Below are positions 46,130 to 55,957 of a stretch of 64,000 bases of DNA, one piece after another. The notes below the pieces were generated by a model. The model was not told the origin of the DNA. It saw only the letters and a program-made list of their open reading frames with translations, and made no database searches. Made by a program: the position numbers and the translations under genes. Source of the DNA: an uncultured Lachnospiraceae bacterium (GTDB lineage Bacteria > Bacillota > Clostridia > Lachnospirales > Lachnospiraceae); NCBI GenBank assembly GCA_947164605.1, contig CAMUXE010000004.1, forward strand, positions 95,891 to 159,890. The letters run 5' to 3'. Each line of letters begins with the position of its first letter. Positions within the stretch are counted from its first letter, which is position 1.

Positions 46130-46357
46130 ATGAACACACTTATAGCTATTGGCGCAGGTATTGCCGTATTTACAGGACTTGGCGCTGGACTTGGAATTGG
46201 AATTGCAACTGGTAAGGCAACAGAGGCTGTTGCGAGACAACCTGAGGCAGAGGGTAAAATATCAAAACTCTTGATTCTTGGTTGTGCTCTCGCTGAGGCA
46301 ACTGCAATCTACGGTTTTGTAATCGCGATTTTGATAATTATCATGCTTAATGGCTGA
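46130..46357 (+). CDS. atpE: F-type ATP synthase subunit c
   Basis: The 75-residue hairpin of two membrane helices forms the rotor ring. The loop VARQPEAEGK connects them, and the ion-binding carboxylate is Glu56 in ALAEATAIYG. Na+-coupled c subunits have Gln in helix 1 and Ser or Thr after the Glu; the equivalent positions here are Ile23 and Ala57, so the ring is predicted to use protons. GAAAGGAAG precedes the ATG. Confidence 0.95.
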   Translation: MNTLIAIGAGIAVFTGLGAGLGIGIATGKATEAVARQPEAEGKISKLLILGCALAEATAIYGFVIAILIIIMLNG

Positions 46358-46394
46358 TTATTTTCGTGAAATATTATAAGGAGAAGAGATACTT

Positions 46395-46886
46395 ATGCTT
46401 AAATTAGATTGGAATCTCTTATTTACAATCATAAACATCTTACTTTTGCTTATTCTTGTAAAAGTCTTTTTGGTCAAACCAATTAAAAATATAATAGCTC
46501 AAAGACAAGCAGAGGCTGACGAAGAAAAGAAAAAGAACGCTGAAGAGAAGGCTGAACTTGATGAGCTAAAGAAAGATTATGATGAAAAGCTTAAAGAGAT
46601 TGAGACTTTAAAGTATGAAAAGCTTCAGGAAGTAAGACTTGCTTCTGAAAAAGAATATAATGACATCATAGATGATGCCAATAAAAAAGCCAAAAGAATC
46701 ACTGAGGACGCTGAGACAATGGCCAAGGTTGAGAGGGAGAGAATGCTCGATAAGGCTCAAAAAGAGATTACAGGTATGATTATCGATGCTGCAAGTAAGG
46801 TAGTAGCTTCGTCGTCAGAGTCAGACCAGAATCAGGACAGCAGACTATATGATAGATTTATTGAAAAAGCAGGTGATGAGAAGTGA
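46395..46886 (+). CDS. atpF: F-type ATP synthase subunit b
   Basis: The 163-residue peripheral stalk subunit has one N-terminal membrane helix (about 9-28) and a long charged coiled coil rich in Glu, Lys and Ala, ending in a Ser/Asp-rich segment. It dimerises and clamps the delta domain to the membrane. AAGGAG lies 11 bases before the ATG, somewhat far. Its stop overlaps the next GTG start by four bases (GTGA), so the fused delta-alpha subunit is translationally coupled to it. Confidence 0.93.
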   Translation: MLKLDWNLLFTIINILLLLILVKVFLVKPIKNIIAQRQAEADEEKKKNAEEKAELDELKKDYDEKLKEIETLKYEKLQEVRLASEKEYNDIIDDANKKAKRITEDAETMAKVERERMLDKAQKEITGMIIDAASKVVASSSESDQNQDSRLYDRFIEKAGDEK

Positions 46887-48955
46887 ATCAGAATGCAGTT
46901 GATTATGCAAAAAATCTGATAAATGAAAAAGTTCCAAGGGAATTGATACATCATGTTAAGTCTATGCTTGATTTGATACCACAGATTAGCGACGAGTTCA
47001 AAAATCCTGGCGTGGAAATTGAAAAGAAGCATCTCATCATAGACCGCATATTTCCTAAGGACATTAGAAATTTCTTAAAAATTCTTTGCGATAACAATGA
47101 TTTTGAGCTTATAGATGACATTATAGAAAAGTATATGGAACTCTCATCTGAGCCTGTATTAAAGTCAAAGAGGGCTAAATTGACCTACGTTACAGCCCCA
47201 AGTTTCGAGCAATTGGCTGCTATAAGGGCCTTTGTTGAGAAAAAGACAGGCAATGAGGATGTAAATATTGACTTAAAACAGGACCCTAGCCTAAAATCTG
47301 GCTTTATCCTAAGAATAGGTGATGTAGAGTATGACTGGAGTGAGAAGGGAAGAATTAATCAGCTTGCTTCATCTATCAGTCAATCCATAGATTATAGTCA
47401 TAAGAAAGATGATGACGATTACATGGCCAGCACTGACTCTATTATGAGCATATTGAGGACCAATATTAGAGACTTTGAACTATCGGCTAAAAATATGGAA
47501 GTAGGTCTTGTTGTAACCATCTCTGACGGAATTGCCACAATAGACGGCCTTGATCATGCATTTTATGGCGAGATTGTAGTATTTGACTGTGGCGTAAAGG
47601 GCATGGTTCAGGATATCAAAAAGGAAGAGATAGGCGTTATTCTCTTTGGTTTTAACGAAGATATCAAAGAGGGATCAAGAGTAGTAAGAACTGGAAAAAT
47701 GGCCGGTATACCTGTCGGAGAGGCTTTCTTAGGGAGGGTGGTCGATGCACTTGGCACACCTATTGATGCAAAGGGAGAGATTGAGGCTTCTGCTTACAGA
47801 CCTATTGAAAATCCAGCTCCAAGCATAGTTGACAGAGAAGGAGTAAGTGTCCCACTTGAGACAGGAATTCTTTCTATCGACTCTATGTTTCCTATAGGAA
47901 GAGGACAGAGAGAGTTGATTATAGGTGACAGGCAGACAGGTAAGACTTCTCTTGCCACTGATACTATTATTAACCAGAAGGGCAAAAATGTAATATGTAT
48001 CTATGTTGCCATAGGCCAGAAGGCATCTACGGTTGCCCAGTTGGTAAACAATCTTAAAAATACAGGAGCAATGGATTATACAATAGTTCTTGCATCTACA
48101 TCGTCTGATTCTGCGCCATTGCAGTATATAGCCCCATATTCAGGCTGCGCTTTGGCAGAATACTTTATGTATGAGGGCAAGGATGTGCTTATTATCTATG
48201 ATGATTTATCAAAGCATGCGGTTGCCTATAGATCTATATCTCTGCTCCTTGAGAGATCACCTGGCCGTGAGGCTTATCCCGGTGATGTCTTCTATCTGCA
48301 TTCAAGATTACTTGAGAGAGCTAGCAGAATTACTAAAGAGAGAGGCGGCGGCTCAATCACAGCTCTGCCAATCATTGAAACTCAGGCTGGCGATGTCTCG
48401 GCATATATTCCAACAAATGTTATTTCAATAACTGATGGACAGATATTTTTGGAGTCAGACCTTTTTAACTCAGGTTTCAGGCCTGCGGTAAATGTTGGCT
48501 TGTCAGTATCCCGTGTCGGCGGTGCAGCACAAACTAAGGCCATGAAGAAAGCTGCAGGCAGTATCAGAATTGATTTGGCTCAGTACAGGGAGATGGAAGT
48601 ATTCACCCAGTTCTCATCAGATCTTGATGAGGGAACCTTAAAGCAATTGGGACACGGCAAGGCATTGATGGAAATGTTAAAGCAGCCCCTCCTTCATCCT
48701 TTAACTATGGCTGAGGAAGTAATAAGTCTTGTGGTCGCTAATTCAAAGCTTTTTGATCCTTTGCCATTAAAGGAACTGAAAAGCTACCAGGCTGCCTTGC
48801 TTGAGCACTTTGACAAGGAATGTAAGCCAATTGTCAGCGAGCTAGATAAGACAAAAGAACTTTCAGATGATTTGAAAGATAAGATAATTGATGAGGCTAA
48901 GGGCTTTTATGAGACCTATATGAAGGACCAAAAGAAGTCGATAGCAAGTAAATAG
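46883..48955 (+). CDS. Fused F-type ATP synthase delta-alpha subunit (AtpH::AtpA)
   Basis: One uninterrupted 690-residue frame encodes both subunits. Residues 1 to about 175 are delta: NPGVEIEKKHLIIDRIF, then FLKILCDNNDFELID, and the end DPSLKSGFILRIGDVEYDW. After a short DYSHKKDDDDYMAS linker, alpha begins at SIMSILRTNIRDFE and continues to the C-terminus. The alpha part is complete, with the nucleotide-binding loop GDRQTGKT near 347-354 and VGLSVSRVGGAAQTKAMK. An internal ATG at 47423 has no convincing ribosome site. No separate atpH or atpA exists in the operon. With three alpha per F1 but normally one delta, the fusion raises a stoichiometry problem. The GTG start overlaps atpF. Confidence 0.93.
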   Translation: MNQNAVDYAKNLINEKVPRELIHHVKSMLDLIPQISDEFKNPGVEIEKKHLIIDRIFPKDIRNFLKILCDNNDFELIDDIIEKYMELSSEPVLKSKRAKLTYVTAPSFEQLAAIRAFVEKKTGNEDVNIDLKQDPSLKSGFILRIGDVEYDWSEKGRINQLASSISQSIDYSHKKDDDDYMASTDSIMSILRTNIRDFELSAKNMEVGLVVTISDGIATIDGLDHAFYGEIVVFDCGVKGMVQDIKKEEIGVILFGFNEDIKEGSRVVRTGKMAGIPVGEAFLGRVVDALGTPIDAKGEIEASAYRPIENPAPSIVDREGVSVPLETGILSIDSMFPIGRGQRELIIGDRQTGKTSLATDTIINQKGKNVICIYVAIGQKASTVAQLVNNLKNTGAMDYTIVLASTSSDSAPLQYIAPYSGCALAEYFMYEGKDVLIIYDDLSKHAVAYRSISLLLERSPGREAYPGDVFYLHSRLLERASRITKERGGGSITALPIIETQAGDVSAYIPTNVISITDGQIFLESDLFNSGFRPAVNVGLSVSRVGGAAQTKAMKKAAGSIRIDLAQYREMEVFTQFSSDLDEGTLKQLGHGKALMEMLKQPLLHPLTMAEEVISLVVANSKLFDPLPLKELKSYQAALLEHFDKECKPIVSELDKTKELSDDLKDKIIDEAKGFYETYMKDQKKSIASK

Positions 48956-48983
48956 TTTTAGATGATTAGAAAAGAGGAAGAGT

Positions 48984-49907
48984 ATGGCTTCTTCAAAAGA
49001 AATATTAGATCGAATTAAAAGTATCGAAGAGACTAAAAAAATCACTAAAGCCATGTATATGATGTCTTCTATGAAAGTAAGAAAGGCAAAACAAAAACTT
49101 CAGAATACTGAGCCCTACTTCAATGAACTTCAAAACGAAATTTCCGATATTCTCTATCACTTTCCAGAGATGGAAAGCATATTTTTTGATAACAGACCAA
49201 GTGATAAAAAAGAGGCCTTCAAAAAAAAGGCCTATATAGTACTCACTGGAGATAAGGGTATGTGTGGAGCTTACAACCACAATGTTATCAAGAAAGCAGA
49301 GGAAATAATTAAAGGCGAAGAACACTATAAACTCTTTATTGTCGGTGAACTTGGACGAAGATATTTTAAGAACAAGAAGAAAAATATCGATGAGAGCTTT
49401 AGATTTACAGCTACAAAACCAAGTATACATCGAGCAAGGGTTATAGCAGAACTTATAATTGAAGCCTACAGAGAAGAAGAATTTGATGAGGTATATATCA
49501 TATATACCAAGATGAAGAAATCGGTTGTCGAGGAGGTAATGTGTCAAAGAATACTTCCTCTTATGACAAAGGCTTTTCTTAAAGATCATAAAGTTGATAA
49601 GAATATGGAAGGAGTGGTCTTCGATGAAGACGATTCTGAGTTCTTAATAGAACCATCGCTGAAAGTAGTACTTGAGAAGGTTCTCTATAACTACTTTATT
49701 GGCTTTATGTATGGTGCTTTGGTTGAGGCTTGTGCATGTGAAGAAAACGCCAGAATGACATCAATGCAAAATGCAACAGATAATGCTGAAAAGATCTTAC
49801 ACAACTTATCTATTGAGTATAATCGTGCAAGACAAGCTGCTATAACTCAGGAAATAACTGAAGTTATAGGTGGTGCTAAGGCTTTAAAAAAGAAGAAAAA
49901 GAAATGA
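48984..49907 (+). CDS. atpG: F-type ATP synthase subunit gamma
   Basis: The 307-residue central rotor shaft has the N-terminal helix RIKSIEETKKITKAMYMMSS, the conserved GDKGMCGAYNHNVIK segment, and the C-terminal helix SMQNATDNAEKIL that seats in the alpha-beta ring. It ends in an unusual all-Lys tail (ALKKKKKK), coded by an A-rich run. The protein is slightly longer than the usual 285-290 residues. AGAGGAAGAG precedes the ATG, 28 bases after the fused subunit. Confidence 0.95.
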   Translation: MASSKEILDRIKSIEETKKITKAMYMMSSMKVRKAKQKLQNTEPYFNELQNEISDILYHFPEMESIFFDNRPSDKKEAFKKKAYIVLTGDKGMCGAYNHNVIKKAEEIIKGEEHYKLFIVGELGRRYFKNKKKNIDESFRFTATKPSIHRARVIAELIIEAYREEEFDEVYIIYTKMKKSVVEEVMCQRILPLMTKAFLKDHKVDKNMEGVVFDEDDSEFLIEPSLKVVLEKVLYNYFIGFMYGALVEACACEENARMTSMQNATDNAEKILHNLSIEYNRARQAAITQEITEVIGGAKALKKKKKK

Positions 49908-51460
<1,553 letters not shown>

Positions 51461-51476
51461 GCAAAAGGGTGATTTT

Positions 51477-51887
51477 ATGGCAAGTTTTACACTTAAAATA
51501 TATTCCTGCGACAGGGTCTTTTATGATGGCCCCTGTCAAAAGTTTATCTTTCCATCTCACGATGGGGAGATGGAAATCATGGCCAATCATGTTAAATTGA
51601 CTACTACTGTTGAAGTTGGTATTATCAGATTTGAGATTAAAGACGGTGAATGGCAGACAGCGGTTGTATCTGATGGTTTGCTTGAAGTTGCATCAAATCA
51701 GGTAAGAGTTATAGTCTATTCTTGTGAGAAGCCAGAGGAAATTGATGAATTTAGGGCTGAGGCTGCTAAAGAGAGAGCATATGAACAGTTGAGCGAAAAA
51801 CAGAGCATTATGCAATATAATATTTCAAGAGCATCTCTTGCCAGAGCTCTCGCCAGATTAAAAAGTGCTGGAAAAAACACTAATTAG
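51477..51887 (+). CDS. atpC: F-type ATP synthase subunit epsilon
   Basis: The 136-residue subunit couples rotor to catalytic sites and inhibits ATP hydrolysis. The N-terminal beta barrel starts SFTLKIYSCDRVFYDG with SHDGEMEIMANHVKL, and two C-terminal helices follow (ASLARALARLKSA). AAGGGTGAT precedes the ATG at 51477, which I prefer to an upstream TTG at 51459. It is separated from atpD by the unusual 10-bp array instead of the customary short gap. Confidence 0.93.
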   Translation: MASFTLKIYSCDRVFYDGPCQKFIFPSHDGEMEIMANHVKLTTTVEVGIIRFEIKDGEWQTAVVSDGLLEVASNQVRVIVYSCEKPEEIDEFRAEAAKERAYEQLSEKQSIMQYNISRASLARALARLKSAGKNTN

Positions 51888-51910
51888 AATTATTTTCTAG
51901 GAGGAAAAAG

Positions 51911-53833
51911 ATGTCGGTATCAGATTATATGAGCGCCTTGAAAATGGGCAAAAAAGAGTATCACGCTTGTGTAAACAAGGGCAGATATCCATATTTACCG
52001 GTTTTAGAATCGATTATCAATGAGGATGAGATTGACTCTGAGGTCTGCTTAGGAGAAGATCAGATACCATTGAGATTAGTAGTGGGAACCTGCAATAAGG
52101 GAAGAACCAATGCATTTGCAGCTAACTTTATGCCCCTGCTTGATTGGGGAACTGAATTCTCTGCTAAATGGGCATCTTTGTCTGATGCACAGATCAATGA
52201 GGGAATAAGGGATTCTATCAAGGTCTATGAGTACATGAATAAGTTTTATGTCCTTGAGGGAAATAAGAGAGTTTCTGTACTTAAATATTTTGACGCTGTC
52301 ACTGTCAATGCAGTTGTATATCGAAAGGTGCCAAAAAAGACTAATAAGGATGATGTCAAAATCTACTATGAGTTTATGGACTTTTATAACTCTACAAGGA
52401 TGAATGATATCTACTTTAGCAATGTTGGATCTTTCACTTCACTGATGGAGCTTGTTGGAATCAAAAGCGGCGTCAAGATGGATGATATAGCAAAACAGGA
52501 CTTCAGCTCTTCTTATCTTAGATTTAGAGCGGCTTTTGAGAATAGAGGCGGAGATCATTTTGACTATCCTGTAGGTGATGCCTACCTTCGTTTTATACAT
52601 ATCTTCGGATATAATACAGTTAAAAATATGACAGATGCTGAGTTCGAGAAGAATATAGCTAAGTCATGGGCTGAATTTGAACTGCTATCTGACGATGGCG
52701 GTGCAAAGATGCAAATGAAACCATCCAGTGAGCCTAAGAAGAATATCTTGAGTTTTCTCTTACCTAAGCCTTCAACAGCACAGGATAAGCTAAAAATTGG
52801 CTTTGTCTATGAAGGCCAGCCTGATTCGTCTGAATGGTCTTATGCACATGAACTTGGCAGAAGATACATTGAGGATACATTTGGAAGTGGTATCAGGACC
52901 AATTCAGTGAGTAATGTAGTGACTGGTGTAAATGATGAGGAGGCTATTGAAAAGCTTATAAAGGATGGAAATAATCTTATCTTTGTAACCTCACCAACCA
53001 TGATAATTGCCTCGGTAAAGGCTGCTATCAAGCATCCTGATGTTAAGATTCTTGATTGTTCTCTCAACACTTCTCATAAATATATCAGAACATATTATGC
53101 CAGAATGTTTGAGGCTAAATTCCTTACGGGAGTCATAGCTGGCGCTCTTGCTGGTTCAGACAATATAGGTTATGTTGCTCAGTACCCTGTAAAAGGTACA
53201 ATGGCTAATATCAATGCATTTGCCCTGGGAGCAAGATTTGTAAACCCAAGAGCTAAGGTTCATCTTGCTTGGTCAAGTGTTAAAAATGCTGATGTTGTCA
53301 ATTTCTTTAAGGTTCATAATATCAAATATGTATCAGATCAAGATATGATCACACCAAATTGTTCTCAGAGAAGGTTTGGTCTTTACAAGATTGAGGACAA
53401 TGGTGATAGAGTACATCTTGCAATGCCGGTTTGGCATTGGGGCGTATTTTATGAGAAGCTTATACAGAGTATCTTGTCTGGATCTTGGAATGATGATTCA
53501 GACACAAGAAATGCCCTTAATTACTGGTGGGGAATCTCTGCAGATGTTGTTGACTTGATTTGTTCTAATAAGCTTCCAAAAGATACCTTAAAGATGGTAG
53601 ATTTTATGAAGCATTCTATATGCAAGGGCATGCTCGTGCCATTTAAGGATGAATTAATCGATCAGGATGGCAAGGTGAGAAATAAGGATGGAAATGAACT
53701 TAGCCCAGAGCAGATAATTTCTATGGATTGGTTAATCGACTCAGTTATTGGTAAAATTCCTGAAATTGACGACCTTGACGAATCTATACAGGTAGCTGTT
53801 TTAAATCAGGAACCTGTTATTGATTTGAATTAA
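51911..53833 (+). CDS. ParB-like domain fused to a BMP-family substrate-binding domain, cytoplasmic
   Basis: The 640-residue protein has no signal peptide or membrane helix. The first 270 residues contain FYVLEGNKRVSVLKYFDA at about 113-130, the ParB/Srx-like pattern in which a G-x-x-R loop binds nucleotide. From about 295 a BMP domain begins: KIGFVYEGQPDSSEWSYAHE, then SHKYIRTYYARMFEAKFLTG, IGYVAQYPVKG and ANINAFALGARFVNP. BMP proteins (Med, TmpC, nucleoside-binding lipoproteins) are normally lipidated and extracytoplasmic. Here the same fold appears inside the cell, perhaps as a nucleoside or simple sugar sensor. AGGAGG precedes the ATG. Confidence 0.8.
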   Translation: MSVSDYMSALKMGKKEYHACVNKGRYPYLPVLESIINEDEIDSEVCLGEDQIPLRLVVGTCNKGRTNAFAANFMPLLDWGTEFSAKWASLSDAQINEGIRDSIKVYEYMNKFYVLEGNKRVSVLKYFDAVTVNAVVYRKVPKKTNKDDVKIYYEFMDFYNSTRMNDIYFSNVGSFTSLMELVGIKSGVKMDDIAKQDFSSSYLRFRAAFENRGGDHFDYPVGDAYLRFIHIFGYNTVKNMTDAEFEKNIAKSWAEFELLSDDGGAKMQMKPSSEPKKNILSFLLPKPSTAQDKLKIGFVYEGQPDSSEWSYAHELGRRYIEDTFGSGIRTNSVSNVVTGVNDEEAIEKLIKDGNNLIFVTSPTMIIASVKAAIKHPDVKILDCSLNTSHKYIRTYYARMFEAKFLTGVIAGALAGSDNIGYVAQYPVKGTMANINAFALGARFVNPRAKVHLAWSSVKNADVVNFFKVHNIKYVSDQDMITPNCSQRRFGLYKIEDNGDRVHLAMPVWHWGVFYEKLIQSILSGSWNDDSDTRNALNYWWGISADVVDLICSNKLPKDTLKMVDFMKHSICKGMLVPFKDELIDQDGKVRNKDGNELSPEQIISMDWLIDSVIGKIPEIDDLDESIQVAVLNQEPVIDLN

Positions 53834-53846
53834 ATAATGTGCTTAA

Positions 53847-53878
53847 AATTTAATCAATATCAAATTTAATCAATATCA
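53847..53878 (+). repeat. Two perfect tandem 16-bp copies
   Basis: AATTTAATCAATATCA occurs at 53847-53862 and again at 53863-53878, in the gap before the phosphoesterase gene. It is AT-rich and without evident promoter or terminator function. Confidence 0.9.
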
Positions 53879-53902
53879 AAAAAGAAATATGGGGAAAATG
53901 AT

Positions 53903-54499
53903 TTGAAAATATTAGTGCTAGCTGACGAAGAATCAAAGTATTTATATGATTATTTTGATAAATCAAAATTAGAGGGAGTTGACTTGATCATATCTGCAGG
54001 TGATTTAAATCCTAAATATCTGGAGTTTTTCACCTCTTTCACATCTGCTCCGATTATGTATGTCAAGGGTAATCATGATTCTTGCTATGAAGATACACCT
54101 CCTCAGGGATGTATCTGCATAGATGACAAGATTGTCAAGTTTAAAAACTTACGCATCATGGGGCTTGGAGGCTCTTTAAAGTACAATACTGGCAGGTGTC
54201 AATATACAGAAGAACAGATGAAACAGCGTTATAAAAAGCTCTGGTTTAGTCTTATGAAGAATAAGGGAGTTGATATTGTTGTCACACATGCCCCTATTGC
54301 TGGAGTAAATGATGGGATAGACAGGGCACATATGGGCTTCAAAGTATTTGACGAAATTATAGATAAGTATCATCCTGCTTATTTTATCCATGGCCATGTA
54401 CACAAGGAATACACTAGGAATTTCCAGAGGGAAACCCTTTACAAGGACACTAGGGTAATAAATGGATATGAGTATTACTATCTTGAAGTTGAGCCTTAA
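53903..54499 (+). CDS. Metallophosphoesterase of the calcineurin-like superfamily
   Basis: The 198-residue cytoplasmic protein has motifs II-V of dinuclear phosphoesterases: GDL, GNHD (VKGNHDSCY), VVTHAPI and FIHGHVHKEY. Motif I, normally D-x-H, reads LADEESKYL with Glu in place of the His, so the first metal site differs. The start is a TTG with GGGG eight bases upstream; no in-frame ATG precedes the core fold. Substrate is unknown. It follows the ParB/BMP gene by about 70 bases. Confidence 0.85.
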   Translation: MKILVLADEESKYLYDYFDKSKLEGVDLIISAGDLNPKYLEFFTSFTSAPIMYVKGNHDSCYEDTPPQGCICIDDKIVKFKNLRIMGLGGSLKYNTGRCQYTEEQMKQRYKKLWFSLMKNKGVDIVVTHAPIAGVNDGIDRAHMGFKVFDEIIDKYHPAYFIHGHVHKEYTRNFQRETLYKDTRVINGYEYYYLEVEP

Positions 54500-54546
54500 A
54501 AGCTTGATAAATAGATGATTGTGCTAAAAAAAGAACAATTTAATTC

Positions 54547-54575
54547 TTGCATTAAAGAAGCCTATGTGATAGTAT
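54547..54575 (+). promoter_or_regulatory. asd: Sigma-A promoter of asd
   Basis: TTGCAT at 54547-54552, a 17-base spacer and TAGTAT at 54570-54575. Transcription would begin near 54582. Confidence 0.7.
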
Positions 54576-54583
54576 CTTTGTAT

Positions 54584-54634
54584 CAAAAACATATGTCCGC
54601 GGTAGAAAGACATTTTAAGATATGTGTTTTTTGC
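54584..54634 (+). promoter_or_regulatory. Terminator-like hairpin in the asd leader
   Basis: CAAAAACATATGTC near 54584-54597 can pair with GATATGTGTTTTTT near 54619-54632, with one bulged G, and is followed by T residues. A small ATGTC/GACAT stem may nest inside. It lies at the very 5' end of the asd transcript, so it could be an attenuator or the end of an upstream transcript. Confidence 0.45.
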
Positions 54635-54659
54635 TTAGTAAATGTTTAAGGAGATTATG

Positions 54660-55754
54660 ATGGATAAGAAGTTAAAGGTTGGTATTCTTGGTGCTACTGG
54701 TATGGTAGGTCAGAGATTTATTACATTGCTTGAGAATCACCCTTGGTTTGAGGTAGTTTTACTTGCAGCAAGTGGCAGATCATCTGGTAAGCTTTACGAA
54801 GAGGCAGTTGATGGAAGATGGAAGATGTCTTGCGATATGCCTGAGTATGTCAAGAAGATGACTGTTTACGATATGGACAAGGATTTTGACAAGATTAACA
54901 GCGAAGTTGATTTCGTATTCTGTGCTGTTAACATGCCTAAGGATCAGATTCGTGCCCTTGAGGAGAAGTATGCTAAGGCAGAGACTCCTGTTGTTTCTAA
55001 TAACAGTGCAAACAGATGGACTCCAGATGTACCTATGGTTGTACCTGAGATCAATCCAGAGCACCTTGAGGTTATCGAGTCTCAGAAGAAGAGACTTGGC
55101 ACAAAGAGAGGTTTCATCTGTGTTAAGCCTAACTGCTCAATCCAGAGCTATACACCAGCAATTCACGCTTTGAGAGAGTTTGAGCCAAAGCTTGTAGTTG
55201 CTACAACATACCAGGCTATCTCTGGCGCAGGTAAGACATTTGCTCAGTGGCCTGAGATGGAACACAATATCATTCCTTTCATCAGCGGTGAGGAAGAGAA
55301 GTCTGAGAAAGAGCCATTGAGACTTTGGGGTCAGGTTAAGGACGGAGTTATCGTTCCAGCTACAGAGCCTACAATTTCATGCCAGTGCTTAAGAGTACCT
55401 GTTCTTGATGGACATACAGCTGCTGTATTTATCAACTTTGAGAAGAAGCCTTCTAAGGAGCAGATTCTTGAGAAGTGGAGAAGCTTCAAGGGACTTCCTC
55501 AGGAGCTTGAGCTTCCAAGTGCACCAAAGAACTTCATTCAGTATCTTGAGGAGGATGACAGACCTCAGGTAAGACTTGATGTTAATTATGAGAATGGTAT
55601 GGGAGTTTCTATCGGACGTCTCAGAGAGGATTCTGTATTTGATTACAAGTTCGTAGGTCTTTCACACAATACATTGAGAGGTGCTGCAGGCGGCGCTGTT
55701 CTTATAGCTGAGCTTTTAGCTGCTAAGAATTACATCACACCAAAGCAGGCATAA
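54660..55754 (+). CDS. asd: Aspartate-semialdehyde dehydrogenase, archaeal/fungal type
   Basis: The 364-residue enzyme reduces aspartyl phosphate to aspartate semialdehyde, the branch point to lysine, threonine and methionine. The start VGILGATGMVGQRFITLL binds NADP, CVKPNCSIQ carries the catalytic Cys159, and ATTYQAISGAGKTF and the LRGAAGGAVLIAELL ending match the archaeal/fungal class, different from E. coli Asd. AAGGAG at 54648-54653 lies six bases before the ATG at 54660; in-frame ATGs at 54642 and 54657 are badly placed. The gene uses mainly preferred codons, suggesting strong expression. Confidence 0.94.
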   Translation: MDKKLKVGILGATGMVGQRFITLLENHPWFEVVLLAASGRSSGKLYEEAVDGRWKMSCDMPEYVKKMTVYDMDKDFDKINSEVDFVFCAVNMPKDQIRALEEKYAKAETPVVSNNSANRWTPDVPMVVPEINPEHLEVIESQKKRLGTKRGFICVKPNCSIQSYTPAIHALREFEPKLVVATTYQAISGAGKTFAQWPEMEHNIIPFISGEEEKSEKEPLRLWGQVKDGVIVPATEPTISCQCLRVPVLDGHTAAVFINFEKKPSKEQILEKWRSFKGLPQELELPSAPKNFIQYLEEDDRPQVRLDVNYENGMGVSIGRLREDSVFDYKFVGLSHNTLRGAAGGAVLIAELLAAKNYITPKQA

Positions 55755-55807
55755 TTCAGAAGTCTAGATTGACATTGGATTTTAAAATTATTTTTTGATT
55801 TAGTCTT

Positions 55808-55842
55808 TAAGAGCTGTTGGGCATGTCCTGACAGCTCTTATT
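55808..55842 (+). terminator. asd: Terminator of asd
   Basis: AAGAGCTGT at 55808-55816 pairs perfectly with ACAGCTCTT at 55831-55839, followed by ATTTAT. The T tract is weak. Confidence 0.65.
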
Positions 55843-55898
55843 TATGGCTTGTTTTATTAGCTATTTTAATAAAGTATTCTAAAAGAATATATTTTTAC

Positions 55899-55926
55899 TT
55901 GATTAATATTAGCTTTTGTGTAATAA
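55899..55926 (+). promoter_or_regulatory. Probable promoter of yfbR-topB
   Basis: TTGATT at 55899-55904, a 16-base spacer and TAATAA at 55921-55926; GGGAGG follows before the ATG at 55958. Confidence 0.5.
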
Positions 55927-55957
55927 TAGGTTTACATTTCCTTAGAGGGAGGTTTAT

